Assembly: GCA_020466095.1 (NCBI GenBank)
Contig: CM035807.1
Span: forward strand, 112,781,786-112,845,785
DNA from: Chlorops oryzae
Lineage: Eukaryota > Arthropoda > Insecta > Diptera > Chloropidae
DNA: 64,000 nt
Direction: 5' to 3'
The position numbers were made by a program, and so were the translations under genes. How positions within the stretch are numbered: the stretch's first letter is position 1; each line of letters opens with the position of its first letter. Under the pieces are notes generated by a model. That model was not told the origin of the DNA. It saw only the letters and a list, made by a program, of their open reading frames with translations, and ran no database searches. This document shows positions 37,601-44,841 of the stretch, piece after piece.

Positions 37601-37782
37601 AGAAAACATCAACAACAACAACAACGGCAGCGGCCGTGTCGAGTGCAAGCACCGAAAATGTTAATAATAGCAGCAGCAGCAGTAATAAAGCAACCATACA
37701 GCGACAAAGACGCCTACGCACACCGGTCTGGGCGAGGTCAATGTCTTCGAATAAAACGTACATAACAATGAAATTATTTTAA
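16490..37782 (+). CDS. Pde1c: Pde1c-like Ca2+/calmodulin-dependent cyclic nucleotide phosphodiesterase gene, N-terminal exons (overview)
   Basis: Exons seen: 16490-16786, 19125-19253, 24289-24958, 25440-25553, a second copy of the last two at 27045-27705 and 28179-28292, and a low-complexity exon at 37185-37782. Identification rests on the 25440 exon. It reads LRHLLRLLNSGDVSSEVLRK and continues KNLHYAARVLEAVFLDES, matching the PDE1 N-terminal domain (LKKNLxYAAxVLExVYIDET in mammals). PDE1 enzymes hydrolyse cAMP and cGMP in the cytoplasm and are switched on by Ca2+/calmodulin. The exons before it encode a long S/T/A/Q-rich extension. No exon with the HD-type catalytic motifs is visible before 37 kb, so the gene is incomplete here or its catalytic exons lie elsewhere. 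The next gene downstream is esc, same strand. Confidence 0.7.
16787..17213. other. Intron sequence
   Basis: I see nothing in it beyond chance open frames. Confidence 0.4.
17222..17551. mobile_element. Non-autonomous hAT-like element in a Pde1c intron
   Basis: Ends CAGGCCCCGATTTAG and CTGGGTCGGGCCCTG are imperfect inverted repeats of about 15 bp. The flanking 8-mers ATTTTGTT and ATTTCGTC match at 6 of 8 positions, as expected of an old hAT target-site duplication. Confidence 0.6.
18060..18860 (+). repeat. Diverged GACAGACA dispersed repeat
   Basis: Contains CCTATCAACCTATG, AGAAGCTTCTACG and a GACAGACAGACA run (18597-18634), in the same order as the repeat at 11370-12580. It is interrupted by the hAT element at 18644. 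Confidence 0.55.
18644..18791. mobile_element. 148-bp hAT-like MITE
   Basis: CAGGGGCGGACTGGG at the left and CCCAGTCCGCCCCTA at the right are inverted ends. The flanking 8-mers (ACCATGAC, GACATGAC) match at 6 of 8 positions. It is nested in the GACAGACA repeat. Confidence 0.75.
19125..19253 (+). CDS. Pde1c: Probable Pde1c cassette exon (129 nt, symmetric)
   Basis: An open block between an acceptor (AAATATCTACAG) and a donor (GTAATA). Its first two bases finish a codon and its last base starts one. It is therefore a phase 1-1 exon of exactly 43 codons that fits in frame between 16786 and 24289. Its translation starts QYRHNFCLQLDKKPLLIHRD and ends IIPARAL. It is not low complexity, unlike its neighbours. 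It can be skipped or included without changing frame. No domain recognised. Confidence 0.5.
19743..20490. repeat. Duplication unit 2, copy 1
   Basis: Direct repeat of 21980-22822. The first ~470 bp (19743-20215) are about 99% identical to copy 2. The rest is only about 80% identical, with many indels. A 73-codon open frame (19826-20044) is identical in both copies, but it has no recognisable domain and may simply reflect the DNA identity. Confidence 0.85.
20503..20568. mobile_element. Left end of element E, interrupted
   Basis: Starts ACTTATAAGTAGAGCTCGGA. The rest of the element is absent because another element begins at 20569. Confidence 0.6.
20569..21453. mobile_element. 885-bp TIR element with repeated CGTTACGTTAC motif
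   Basis: The terminal inverted repeats ATATGGGCATTTCCA and TGGAAATGCCCATAT are exact. Subterminal motifs GACGTTACGTGAC, GCGTTACGTTACGA and two adjacent GGCGTTACGTTAC units may be transposase-binding sites. No long open frame. Superfamily not assigned. Confidence 0.7.
21454..21979. mobile_element. GTATCGATAC-bounded element (uncertain)
   Basis: Both ends are rich in AGTATCGATA/AGTATTGATACC motifs in opposite orientations. The block sits exactly between the 885-bp element and duplication copy 2. Borders are approximate and no coding frame is seen. Confidence 0.4.
21980..22822. repeat. Duplication unit 2, copy 2
   Basis: See 19743-20490. Copy 2 runs on into a full-length element E (22859-23232). 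Confidence 0.85.
22859..23232. mobile_element. GAATATTTTTT-rich TIR element E, copy 4
   Basis: Left end AGAGCTCGCACGATTTATGA, degenerate; right end AATTCCGAGGCATACTTATA. The interior is (GAATATTTTTT)n. Confidence 0.6.
24289..24958 (+). CDS. Pde1c: Pde1c exon A, copy 1 (S/T/Q-rich)
   Basis: Acceptor TTTTTTCAG, donor GTGAGT, phase 1 in and phase 2 out, 670 nt. The translation begins HGSLTIVRRSNSRKSF, a basic stretch with RRSNS and RKS sites that look like kinase substrates. About 200 low-complexity residues follow (polySer near 24447-24464, polyAla near 24558-24576, polyGln near 24683-24702) and it ends CDKAALR. The final codon AG|A continues into exon B. The minus-strand open frame over the same DNA is a shadow of the repeats. 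Likely the disordered regulatory N-terminus. Confidence 0.75.
24959..25439 (+). other. Intron between exons A and B, copy 1
   Basis: 481-bp intron from GTGAGT to TTCGTTAAAG. Contains a small TGATGTGATGTATGTATGTA repeat that is shortened in copy 2. Confidence 0.7.
25440..25553 (+). CDS. Pde1c: Pde1c exon B, copy 1: PDE1 N-terminal domain
   Basis: 114 nt, phase 2 in and phase 2 out, donor AA|GTAAGT. It encodes LRHLLRLLNSGDVSSEVLRK and then KNLHYAARVLEAVFLDES, with the last Lys codon split. This is the conserved helix pair of PDE1 that in mammals reads LRxLVKQLExG...LKKNLxYAAxVLExVYIDET and lies just after the calmodulin-binding and inhibitory segment. It is the strongest evidence for the gene's identity. 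Confidence 0.85.
27045..27705 (+). CDS. Pde1c: Pde1c exon A, copy 2
   Basis: Same splice sites and phases as the first copy, but 661 nt: one extra TCA in the polySer run and a 12-bp in-frame loss of CAGCAACAGCAA-type sequence. The net difference is exactly three codons. One Gln of the polyGln run is Lys. The frame is intact. It can only replace exon A copy 1. Splicing it after exon B copy 1 would put it in the wrong frame and meet a TAG within about 13 codons (GTTCGAATAG). Confidence 0.7.
28179..28292 (+). CDS. Pde1c: Pde1c exon B, copy 2
   Basis: 114 nt, with the same encoded PDE1 N-terminal residues and the same phases as the exon at 25440. The two codon changes (GAG/GAA and GAA/GAG) are synonymous. 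Either copy could serve as the functional exon. Confidence 0.8.
28741..29120. other. Intron sequence
   Basis: No exon recognised. Confidence 0.4.
29121..29340. mobile_element. hAT-like MITE (CACTGTTGCCA ends)
   Basis: The exact inverted ends CACTGTTGCCA and TGGCAACAGTG are followed inward by AGGGGA/TCCCCT motifs. The flanking 8-mers match at only 5 of 8 positions, so the target-site duplication is weak. Confidence 0.65.
29383..29562. mobile_element. 180-bp TIR element
   Basis: TTATGCCTGGTTTCCAAT at the left is mirrored by ATTGGATACAAGGCATAA at the right. An inner pair GCAAATATTCAACA / TGTTGAATATTTGC is exact. The open frames here are accidental. Confidence 0.6.
29563..30963. other. Intron sequence
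   Basis: AT-rich with TATATA runs (about 30174-30187 and 30357-30404). No exon recognised. Confidence 0.4.
30964..31575. mobile_element. TACAGGGTGTCCCG TIR element
   Basis: TACAGGGTGTCCCGTTTGG and CCGAACGGGACACCCTGTA are inverted ends, and a TA flanks the left end. The interior is itself a long imperfect palindrome: ACCATTTTGG...GACCC-type blocks recur inverted around 31320. It belongs to the family of 6383-6930. Confidence 0.8.
31682..32139. mobile_element. hAT element (TAGTGATGCCACGAATA), copy 1, perfect TSD
   Basis: TAGTGATGCCACGAATA and its inverse bound 458 bp rich in CCGAATATTCGG motifs. The target-site duplication GTTGTTAG is perfect (31674-31681 and 32140-32147). A second copy in opposite orientation is at 47232-47694. 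Confidence 0.92.
32147..32221. repeat. 75-bp hairpin
   Basis: GTACTGTGCGAGCA is mirrored exactly by TGCTCGCACAGTAC. Its left arm overlaps the last base of the hAT target-site duplication, so the hAT element appears to have landed at the edge of this palindrome. Confidence 0.7.
32222..33352. other. Intron sequence
   Basis: No exon recognised. A CAAATTTGAGAATG-rich quasi-palindrome lies near 32735-32890. Confidence 0.4.
33353..33861. mobile_element. TIR element (ATAGCATGTTTCCACATAG)
   Basis: A perfect 19-bp terminal inverted repeat at both ends of 509 bp. Possible TA target-site duplication. No transposase. Confidence 0.8.
33862..35308. other. Intron sequence
   Basis: Contains a CT microsatellite (34135-34160). 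No exon recognised. Confidence 0.4.
35309..36011. mobile_element. AGGGTGTTCCATACTCAAT TIR element
   Basis: 19-bp inverted ends (right end ATTGAGTATGGAACACCCT) bound about 700 bp. The inner GATCAAAAAATAAGGACGTG is also partly mirrored. Related by its AGGGTG terminus to the elements at 6383 and 30964. Confidence 0.75.
36222..36455. mobile_element. hAT MITE (CAGGGCTCGG), copy 1, perfect TSD
   Basis: Inverted ends of about 45 bp begin CAGGGCTCGGATTTTGTTGC. The target-site duplication CTAATCAA is perfect (36214-36221 and 36456-36463). The second copy is at 49955-50183. Confidence 0.92.
36456..37184. other. Intron sequence
   Basis: No exon recognised. Confidence 0.4.
37185..37782 (+). CDS. Low-complexity exon ending in a stop; possible Pde1c 3' exon
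   Basis: The open frame continues for 198 codons from an AACAG acceptor to TAA. It encodes Cys/Ser/Asn/Thr-rich sequence (start PAESGNCSKARCNTSCKNLD), a polyThr run near 37310, acidic middle segments, a Ser run, then a basic tail with a Trp (QRQRRLRTPVWARSM). The single base before the first full codon fits phase 2, the phase in which exon B ends. Synonymous fly-like codon use and few stops support coding. The minus-strand and other-frame open frames here are shadows. If the weak GTCAAT at 37737 is a donor instead, it is a symmetric 552-nt internal exon. Its assignment to Pde1c is inferred from position and phase. Confidence 0.6.
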
Positions 37783-38048
37783 AATTATAAATCTTTTTTT
37801 TTTTCTATAAAGTAATTAAATTTGTTTTTGATTTTTTTTTTTTTTCTTAATTGTACAGAAATGATTTGATTTAATCGTTATATAACTGAGTTTATGAAAC
37901 ACGATAACACTACAACGAGACTCTATTCTAAATCTAAGCTCTTAACTTAACTATGTTGATCTATGCTTTCTCTTGTGCTCCTTTTTCTGCCGTCTTAACA
38001 AATACTGTCCTTGTCTTGTTCTTTTGCGCACTCACTTGATTTTAAAAT

Positions 38049-38054
38049 AATAAA
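38049..38054 (+). terminator. Candidate polyadenylation signal after the 37.2-kb exon
   Basis: AATAAA, 267 bp downstream of the stop codon. Confidence 0.4.
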
Positions 38055-38220
38055 ATATTATTAATTAATATTAAATACAATATATTGAGTGAACTTTCGA
38101 GAAGTTTTTGGACTATTTAATGTTGAGTGTACAAACCTTTCTTTGAACTTAAAAATGGAAAAAAGATTACTTAGTCTATGCTGGAAAACTATAAAAATAA
38201 TTCTCATCAATGCTGTAAGG

Positions 38221-38566
38221 CAAGGGCATAGCGAGAGAAATAGTACATTTTTTCAAAATACTGATTACAACTAGTCATTTTTGGACCAGTTTGGAACTAG
38301 ACCCAAACTAGACTAGTTGTAACTAGTTTTTTGAAAAATATCAGCGCCATAATTCTTAGAATTTTTTACTTATTCTATATATAAATTTTCATCGAAATCG
38401 GACGTCATGAATTTTTCGGGTTTTTTTGGGTTTTTGGTCCAAAACTCTCTAAACTTCTTCTTTCCTCCCCCACACTTTTTTTCGGTTAATGACTTATAAT
38501 TGCTTAATATACCACTGTAGCAAATATAAGCGCTACCAAAGCACTATTTCTCTCGCTACGCCCTTG
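38221..38566. mobile_element. TIR element (CAAGGGCATAGCGAGAG)
   Basis: CAAGGGCATAGCGAGAGAAA is mirrored by TTTCTCTCGCTACGCCCTTG. TGTAAGG occurs on both sides (38214-38220 and 38569-38575), a probable target-site duplication displaced by two bases. The interior has a CTAGTTxxAACTAG palindrome cluster. Confidence 0.75.
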
Positions 38567-38610
38567 CTTGTAAGGTTTTGCGAAAAGATCGATAAACTAC
38601 TGATGTACAA

Positions 38611-38866
38611 AATATCGAGCCCTGACCGCCAAATTGACGTAAGCGACAAAAATAAAATTTTACAGGAGAGCGATTTTTCTGAACTTGTTTGCATTGACTG
38701 CCATACAAATTATAAGACTTATAGTGCAATATCTCCGTTAATATTGAGCTTATGGTCGTTATATTTAACTGGGTGATGAGTTTCAGGCTGTAGAACATAT
38801 TTTCATCAAAAAGTCAATTTCGGAGAAAATGTCACTTACGTCAATTTTGCGGTTATGGCTCGATAT
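38611..38866. mobile_element. 256-bp TIR element
   Basis: ATATCGAGCC...CAAATTGACGTAAG is mirrored by CTTACGTCAATTTTGCGG...GGCTCGATAT over about 32 bp. Confidence 0.7.
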
Positions 38867-38932
38867 ATTGGCGAGGGTTTTTTAGAGTTCGAAATAGTCC
38901 AAAAAAATTTAACTACAGTCAAATTTGGATAG

Positions 38933-39102
38933 ATTGAACTAATTTTTTGAGGCTATTCACACTATAGACGCTCAAATTTTGTGAGTATGTTTAATTTTGT
39001 ATGTTTAATTTGGTTCAAACGGCCTTGTTAAAATAATCCATTTTTTGAGCCTCAGTCTGTGTTCACACTACCAAGGTGTTCACTCTATCCAGACCCGATT
39101 GT
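38933..39102. mobile_element. Short TIR element (TTGGATAGATTGAAC)
   Basis: ACAGTCAAATTTGGATAGAT is an imperfect inverse of TCTATCCAGACCCGATTGTG 170 bp away. Confidence 0.5.
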
Positions 39103-39700
39103 GTTAACGAATTAACAAGTAAATATTGTTGCCAATTTCTTAATATTGTACTTAATACATAGAGTATTTTACTTTTTCGTTAATTTTAGAATCTTGTGAG
39201 TGCGAAATCTTGTACAAAACTGTCTCTGTCCTATACATAAATCTTTGAACTCTCTATTAACAATAAGAATTTTGTATGTCCAGCCCTTTGAAATTGTACA
39301 TACGTTTTTAATACACACACAAACACAACCACACAAATTGTTTTCCAATGAATGCGTCTTCAAATAATTTGTCTGAAATCTTTGTAGACTTGTGCATTGC
39401 CTGCCTTTCTTTTTCGAAATGTATGCAAAATAAAATTCTTCTAAATGTCCTGTAAGTCTTGTTACGTCTTGTTAACCGATGAAAATTGTTTGCATGCATT
39501 AATTAAATAAGCACTAACGTCAATATTGAAATATTTTTAAGTCTTCAAGAGCCGAAAACGGTGATAAGAAATTGTTAAAAATGTGCAATTGCTAAAACCA
39601 TGCAACGTATTATCGTTTCTCCTCCTCGCATGTATTTCTATGGGTATTTTGTTCTTGCGCAGCACGTCTGGCCAGACTGTTTCGATTAGGAGCCATTAGG
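39103..39700. other. Intergenic, upstream of esc
   Basis: No gene or clear core-promoter motif recognised. The esc 5' UTR probably starts between about 39660 and 39800. Confidence 0.4.
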
Positions 39701-39887
39701 AGCCGAAATAATTTCGTGTGTACTATTTGCTTTGGGAGATTTCACTTACATTGTCTGGCAATACCAGTGCAGCAGCTGTGAACGCGTTTTCGGCGTCGTT
39801 GTTTTCTTCCGCGACAGTTTATACGGTTTCTCAATAAAATATTGCGGTTTGTGTGTAATAAACAAAGCAAAAAAGTTAAAAACGAAA

Positions 39888-39962
39888 ATGGCAAAAGTGA
39901 AAGTTGATAAGCTGCCGCTCAAAGAAACAAGAGCTGAACATAGCGACGATTCCGAGTTTTGC
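39888..39962 (+). CDS. esc: esc exon 1
   Basis: 25 codons from ATG (context GAAAATGG, purine at -3) to TGC, phase 0 donor GTGAGT. Encodes an acidic and basic N-tail ending DDSEFC. Confidence 0.85.
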
Positions 39963-42933
39963 GTGAGTTTACTAGTGTTACCAGAGTATGAAAAAATAAT
40001 TTACTGTTTTGAAGAAACAAATTGGATCGCAATTGAAAATCGGAAAATTTAAAATCAAAACTTATTGCAAGAAATCATAGCTGTTAAAAATGATTACTAA
40101 TCGCAGTCATTATATTACTTTTGTTCAAAAGTTGAAATAATTAATTAAATATTTAAATCGTATATACGATTCTTTGCTGCTTGACCCAATAATTAAATGA
40201 TTATGATTAAAAGTAATCAAATTTTAATCAAAAGTAATCGGATTATTACTATCCGACTTTTTTTGATGATTGATAGTATTTTCCATTTTTATTTACATTT
40301 TGATAAGGTTTTGATAGGTTTTGTGTGTGGTGATCAATATAAAAGCTGCTATATGATATTTTATATGATATTTCTGTTCTGTGACATCAGGTTGTAATTG
40401 GTTGGTTCATTGGAGATTGTAATAATTCCTTCAAAGTTAATCTTGTAGCTCAGATGGATATTGTCGTCAGCATACAATAATTGTCTTTTTGATTATTTTA
40501 AAAATTGTTGCCTTAAGCAGTAATTTTCAGAAAGTTTATTCATAAAAAAATATAAATAAGTACATATATTTAAGTATTCAAATGAAAAAAAAAGGAAAAT
40601 TTAAAAAACACAGATAATGCATGAAAAAGAACAAAAAAAAAAACATTTTACTCCGAACTACTTTTCGCCTTCATTGAATCAAATATAAACCTCTACGCTT
40701 GACTCGCAAGTGTCTAAGAAAATTTCACGCAAGAAAACGCAGAAAAAAACCTCTCGAAATTTTTAGATTTTAGGCAAAAATTCTTAAAATAATCTAAAAG
40801 AATCAGAAATAATCATCAAAAAAGTCTAATTATTTGATTCCTTTTGTTTATATTTGATTATATTTAGTAATCCCAAGTAATCATGAATACAACTTGATTA
40901 ATTGTAATCGTAATCAATTACTAATCAGAAATTTCTCACATCATTTGTAATTCTTTTTAAAATGTTTTCTAATTGATTACTAATCGTTATCGGAATTTAA
41001 CAGCTATGAATTTAAAGTATTCGTATAGAAAGGATTAGAGTTATTTCTGTATTTTAATTTCAAGGACGACACAGCCAGCGTTAGTACAATAAATACTTCG
41101 CGGAGCAAATCGCCTTCAGCTCGTCGAACACGAAAACGCCGCAGTCAAAAATCAAAAAATAACCGCTCGTCCTACAAATATGAGTGAGTGTCTTAGACAG
41201 TATATATCGGTCATCTACTTCAAGAAAGTCATTTTTCCAAAAAAATTCAATTTTGACGAAAATGCTTTTAAAGTTTTCAATTCACTTGCATTTTAATGAA
41301 AAAATTTTTTATTTAAAAATTATTCTCATCCCACACAGAGATTATACTAAGTATTAATACGAATTTTTTACACAATATGAGGCATGATACACCGAATATT
41401 TCCTCATCATTAACCCTCAAATTCCTGGCTCCGTCTCTAGACGGATTTTTTTCAAAAATATTTCCAAAAAAAATAATTTCAAATTCGTGTTTTTCTATTT
41501 AAAATTAGTCATATCTGAACTTTTCATTGAAAAAATAATTATGACATTAGAGGGTTAACTCCAAAATCGTGTTTTTTGAGATATGACATTTTTGAAGTGA
41601 ATGAGCGATATATAAAAGAGGTTTGCGTACATGACTATAATTTATAATCGTTTGAAAGTATTTTATTTATTCAATATTAACGAAACAATTGAAATCAAAA
41701 GAATTCAAAAATATATGTACGCAAACTTCTTTACTATTGAAATTCGAATGCAGCTTGACCACCACCTAATCCACTTCCACACAGCTGTCATATCAAAGAA
41801 GATCATGGAGCGGCGATTTTCGGCGTTTCGTTCAATCATTGGCTGGGAGAGGATCAGCCCTTGATTTTCGCCACATCTGGCAGCAACCGATGCACTGTCT
41901 ATGAATGCCCGCGTGAAGGTGACATCAAACAGCAACTCTGTTATGCGGACCCGGACGTAAGTTTCCCAGTCAGTTGGGCACAAAAAAAAATTCTCAAATT
42001 ACACATATCCAATCCTACTACAGCCCGATGAGGTCTTCTATACTTGCGCCTGGTCGTATGATATAAAAACCTTCGTACCAATGCTCGCTGTTGCCGGCTA
42101 TCGGGGCGTTATACGCGTTATAGATTTGCATAAAAACGAAAGCATTTGCAATTACATTGGCCATGGTCAGGCTATAAACGAACTGAAGTTCCATCCACGT
42201 CAGCCTCATTTATTATTATCGGGCAGCAAGGATCATGCTATGCGTTTATGGAATACACAAAGTCACGTTTGCATTGCAATTTTCGGCGGTGTCGAAGGAC
42301 ATCGCGACGAGGTCTTATCGATTGATTTCGATCTACGCGGAGAGCGTATTATGTCAAGTGGTATGGATCATTCGCTGAAACTTTGGAATATAAATACGGA
42401 AGAGTTTAGAGAGAAAATCGAACTATCTTCAACATTTAATCCGAATAAATCGCAGCGACCATTCCCGACTGTAATGCAACATTTTCCGAACTTCTCCACG
42501 CGTGACATTCATCGCAATTATGTCGATTGTGTACAATGGTTTGGCGATTTCGTCCTCTCGAAATCTTGTGAGAATTCGATTGTCTGCTGGAAGATGGGTC
42601 AATTCACACAGACGGCTGATCAAATGCGTCCCAATGATTCGTCAACATCGATCATTACGGAATTCTCCTATGATGAATGTGAATTATGGTTCGTACGTTT
42701 CGGTTTTCAATCCATTCCATAAGGTCCTGGCATTAGGAAATCAATTGGGAAAGGTCTATGTATGGGAACTGCATCCAAATGACCCGCAACAGACACACGC
42801 TTCGTATCTCTATAACGTCAGGTGTAATTCTACAGTGCGACAGGTCGCATTTTCACGTGACGCAACGGTTTTAGTCTATGTCTGCGATGATGGTACCGTT
42901 TGGCGTTGGAACAAGAGGAACACCAGTCCCTAG
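39888..42933 (+). CDS. esc: ESC, WD40 subunit of Polycomb repressive complex 2
   Basis: Four exons (39888-39962, 41065-41183, 41785-41956, 42024-42933) give 424 codons, next to 425 in Drosophila melanogaster ESC. ESC is the nuclear WD40 propeller of PRC2. It docks E(z), recognises H3K27me3 and stimulates H3K27 methylation to keep Hox genes silent. Seen here: a basic Ser-rich N-tail ([16 protein letters not shown]), then [16 protein letters not shown], the WD repeats [13 protein letters not shown]...[11 protein letters not shown] and [11 protein letters not shown]...GMDHSLKLW, and [16 protein letters not shown]. The aromatic-cage positions F77, Y128, W344 and F345 are present. One extra T (42704-42707) breaks the frame at codon 350. 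All 75 remaining codons are intact in the next frame. The intron phases and the conserved tail argue for a consensus error or a recent allele rather than an old pseudogene. Confidence 0.95.
40076..41008. mobile_element. TIR element filling esc intron 1
   Basis: CATAGCTGTTAAA and TTTAACAGCTATG are exact inverted ends. GATTACTAATCG occurs at both ends, and AAAGTAATC/GATTACTT motifs recur inside. It occupies about 85% of the 1102-bp intron. No transposase. Confidence 0.7.
41065..41183 (+). CDS. esc: esc exon 2
   Basis: 119 nt, phase 0 in and phase 2 out, acceptor ATTTCAAG, donor GA|GTGAGT. Encodes the Ser/Arg-rich tail [16 protein letters not shown] to YKYD, which aligns with the Drosophila SRSKSP...YKYD segment. 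Confidence 0.93.
41201..41614. mobile_element. TIR element filling esc intron 2
   Basis: TATATATCGGTCATCTACTTC is an imperfect inverse of GAAGTGAATGAGCGATATATA. The element starts 18 bp after the exon 2 donor and fills about 70% of the 601-bp intron. Confidence 0.65.
41785..41956 (+). CDS. esc: esc exon 3
   Basis: 172 nt, phase 2 in and phase 0 out, acceptor TTCCACACAG, donor GTAAGT. Begins [17 protein letters not shown], the first propeller strand including cage residue F77, and ends YADPD. Confidence 0.95.
42024..42933 (+). CDS. esc: esc exon 4 with frame break
   Basis: Starts [13 protein letters not shown] at phase 0 and holds most of the WD40 repeats. The frame runs to 42707. Removing one T from TTTT at 42704-42707 would restore FGFNPFHK, matching Drosophila FGFNPWQK. 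The following frame runs [17 protein letters not shown] to [11 protein letters not shown] and a stop at 42931-42933. As written, translation would stop at 42720-42722, four codons after the break, and lose the last WD repeat. Confidence 0.95.
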
Positions 42934-42940
42934 CTAGAGG

Positions 42941-42990
42941 ATTATGATGATGACGATGATGATGATGACGATGATGATGACGATAATGAT
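42941..42990. repeat. (GAT)n microsatellite in the esc 3' UTR
   Basis: Interrupted GATGAT/GACGAT repeats directly after the stop codon. Confidence 0.85.
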
Positions 42991-42999
42991 TAAAATGAC

Positions 43000-44374
43000 T
43001 GCCTAGAGAACTTTTCTATTTTTACTCATGCATTTCTAGTGTTTAAGATCATGAAGGTACATTTGAAAATGTATTCGCGTCATAAAATGTTTCCGACGTC
43101 TCTACAATTTGTTGTTTTGTTGTTATTGTAATCCCTTTAAAATATACCTAGTACAAAGAAAAAATATTGTTTGGTTTAACTGTCATTTACATTGACAACA
43201 ATCCTGTTGAACTTTTCCCTTTCGATGGCCCTCTTCAAAAAATTCTGACTGGTCTATAACTTCAGCGATTTTTCTTTACTCCTTATGTCCTTCGGTGACA
43301 GTTAGTGATCGTTAATGGTCGTTAAAGTAATATGTATGCGAAAGGCATCAAATTTTCTCTCTGAAATTCAAAACACCTGGACTTGATAAAGGTGCGCGGA
43401 ATAATTTTAGTTCGAGTTTCCATTTATTTTATTTATTTATTTTCTTTTCGTAGGTTTTTATCCGAGCTTTTATTCATGTTATTCTTTTTCCACGATTGAA
43501 CAAGAAACTTCCTGTAGAGTATATAAGAGAAAAATGGATTCCCCATCGAAAAATACCTTGGGCAAATCGGATTTTACGTGCAAGTGACTCAGAAAGAGGA
43601 AACTCTTAAGCACTCTGATTGCATTTGCTTTTTAATTTGTTTTTATCAACAAGAGAGCGGCACCGTCCGCGAAATGGAACCGTAATTGAAAACTCAGTCA
43701 GCCGAATGGCTTTCGAATCAGAGCATGACATATAAATGCTGTGCCGTACGATTGGAGGGTAGCCCCATCATTTTTTTTTTTTTTTTGTTTCGACTCCATC
43801 GTCAGTTTTTCTTTGCTTTAATTTTTTTATTCCTGCAAATAGCAACATTTTAACGCAATTGGACTCATTTTACAGTACTTAATGGCGCAACGTGATCGGA
43901 TGTTAAAATTAGATTCAGTGATTTGACGATGATGTAATTTAATTGACAGGACATCGAGTGTCGCTCGGAAAAGAAAGGCGAAAAACGTGGGAAACTTCTT
44001 AGCACTTTGAAATTGTAATCAGATCAATGTGTGACTTTGATGGAGAGAAGGAAGACAAATTTTATTGCTCTTTTTCTTTGAGGATTTTACCTCAGATAAA
44101 TTCAATCAGGTGCACTCCCAATTGAGGAAATACAAAGAGCAACTTTAAAGAGGCAGAGGTCCATAACGCTGGCTTACAAATAATAATTTTTTAATTTTTG
44201 AGGACATTTAAATTCACTTTTCCTTTGAAATTTAGTCTTTTGAGCACAAAAAAAAATTTAAAAAATTAAAATTAAAATTTTAAGCCTTAAAGTATGCATC
44301 GTATTTTTTGATAAGCCTTAAATTTTCAATTTTCATGGCGTATGTTGCTTTTACTTCCTTACTTCACTTAAAAA
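43000..44374. other. esc 3' UTR and intergenic sequence
   Basis: No canonical AATAAA lies close after esc; AAAATATA near 43139 may serve. No further gene seen. Confidence 0.4.
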
Positions 44375-44833
44375 CAGTGGCGTGAACCGGTTTTGAACCG
44401 GAAAACCGCTTTTATCTACTGACGAACCGAACCGAGGTTTTTCACAAATGTTTGAACCGAGCCCCTTTTTGTAAAGGTTCGGGGTTTCATTTTTGCCTGC
44501 AATCATGCACAGTGGTCGCTCCCATATCCCAAAAATATAAAAATCGAAGTCGATATTTTTATGAAATTAGTATCGATACCATCTCTAATATGAGTAAGGT
44601 AACCATCGCTAGCTTTCTATTGTGCAAATTGTAACCCTAAATGGTAAAAAAAATTGCGTTAGAAGTGGGAACACGTATTAACAAATTTTTTTCAGTTTGA
44701 GAAATTCTCTAAACCGATGAACCGAACCGAAACCCCGGCTCAAAGAAGTAGAAAAACCGGTTTGACGAACCAATCCAAAAGCTCAAACCGTCGAACCGAA
44801 CCGGGCAAATTTTCCACGCGGTTCACGTCCCTG
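44375..44833. mobile_element. hAT element with GAACCG repeats, perfect TSD
   Basis: CAGTGGCGTGAACCGGTTTT at the left and the inverse CGCGGTTCACGTCCCTG at the right. The target-site duplication CTTAAAAA is perfect (44367-44374 and 44834-44841). The arms consist of GAACCGAACCGA-type repeats. No transposase. Confidence 0.9.
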
Positions 44834-44841
44834 CTTAAAAA

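Noticed and set aside
37151..37763. Minus-strand open frames of 165 and 108 codons
   Set aside because: Shadows of the plus-strand S/T/N-rich exon; rich in Leu/Val/Cys from reversed CAA/AGC/ACG repeats.
42429..42623. Antisense open frame within esc
   Set aside because: Shadow of the conserved WD40 coding strand.
42700..42712. Programmed ribosomal frameshift in esc
   Set aside because: No stimulatory context is known for esc, and removing one T gives exactly the conserved sequence; an indel is simpler.
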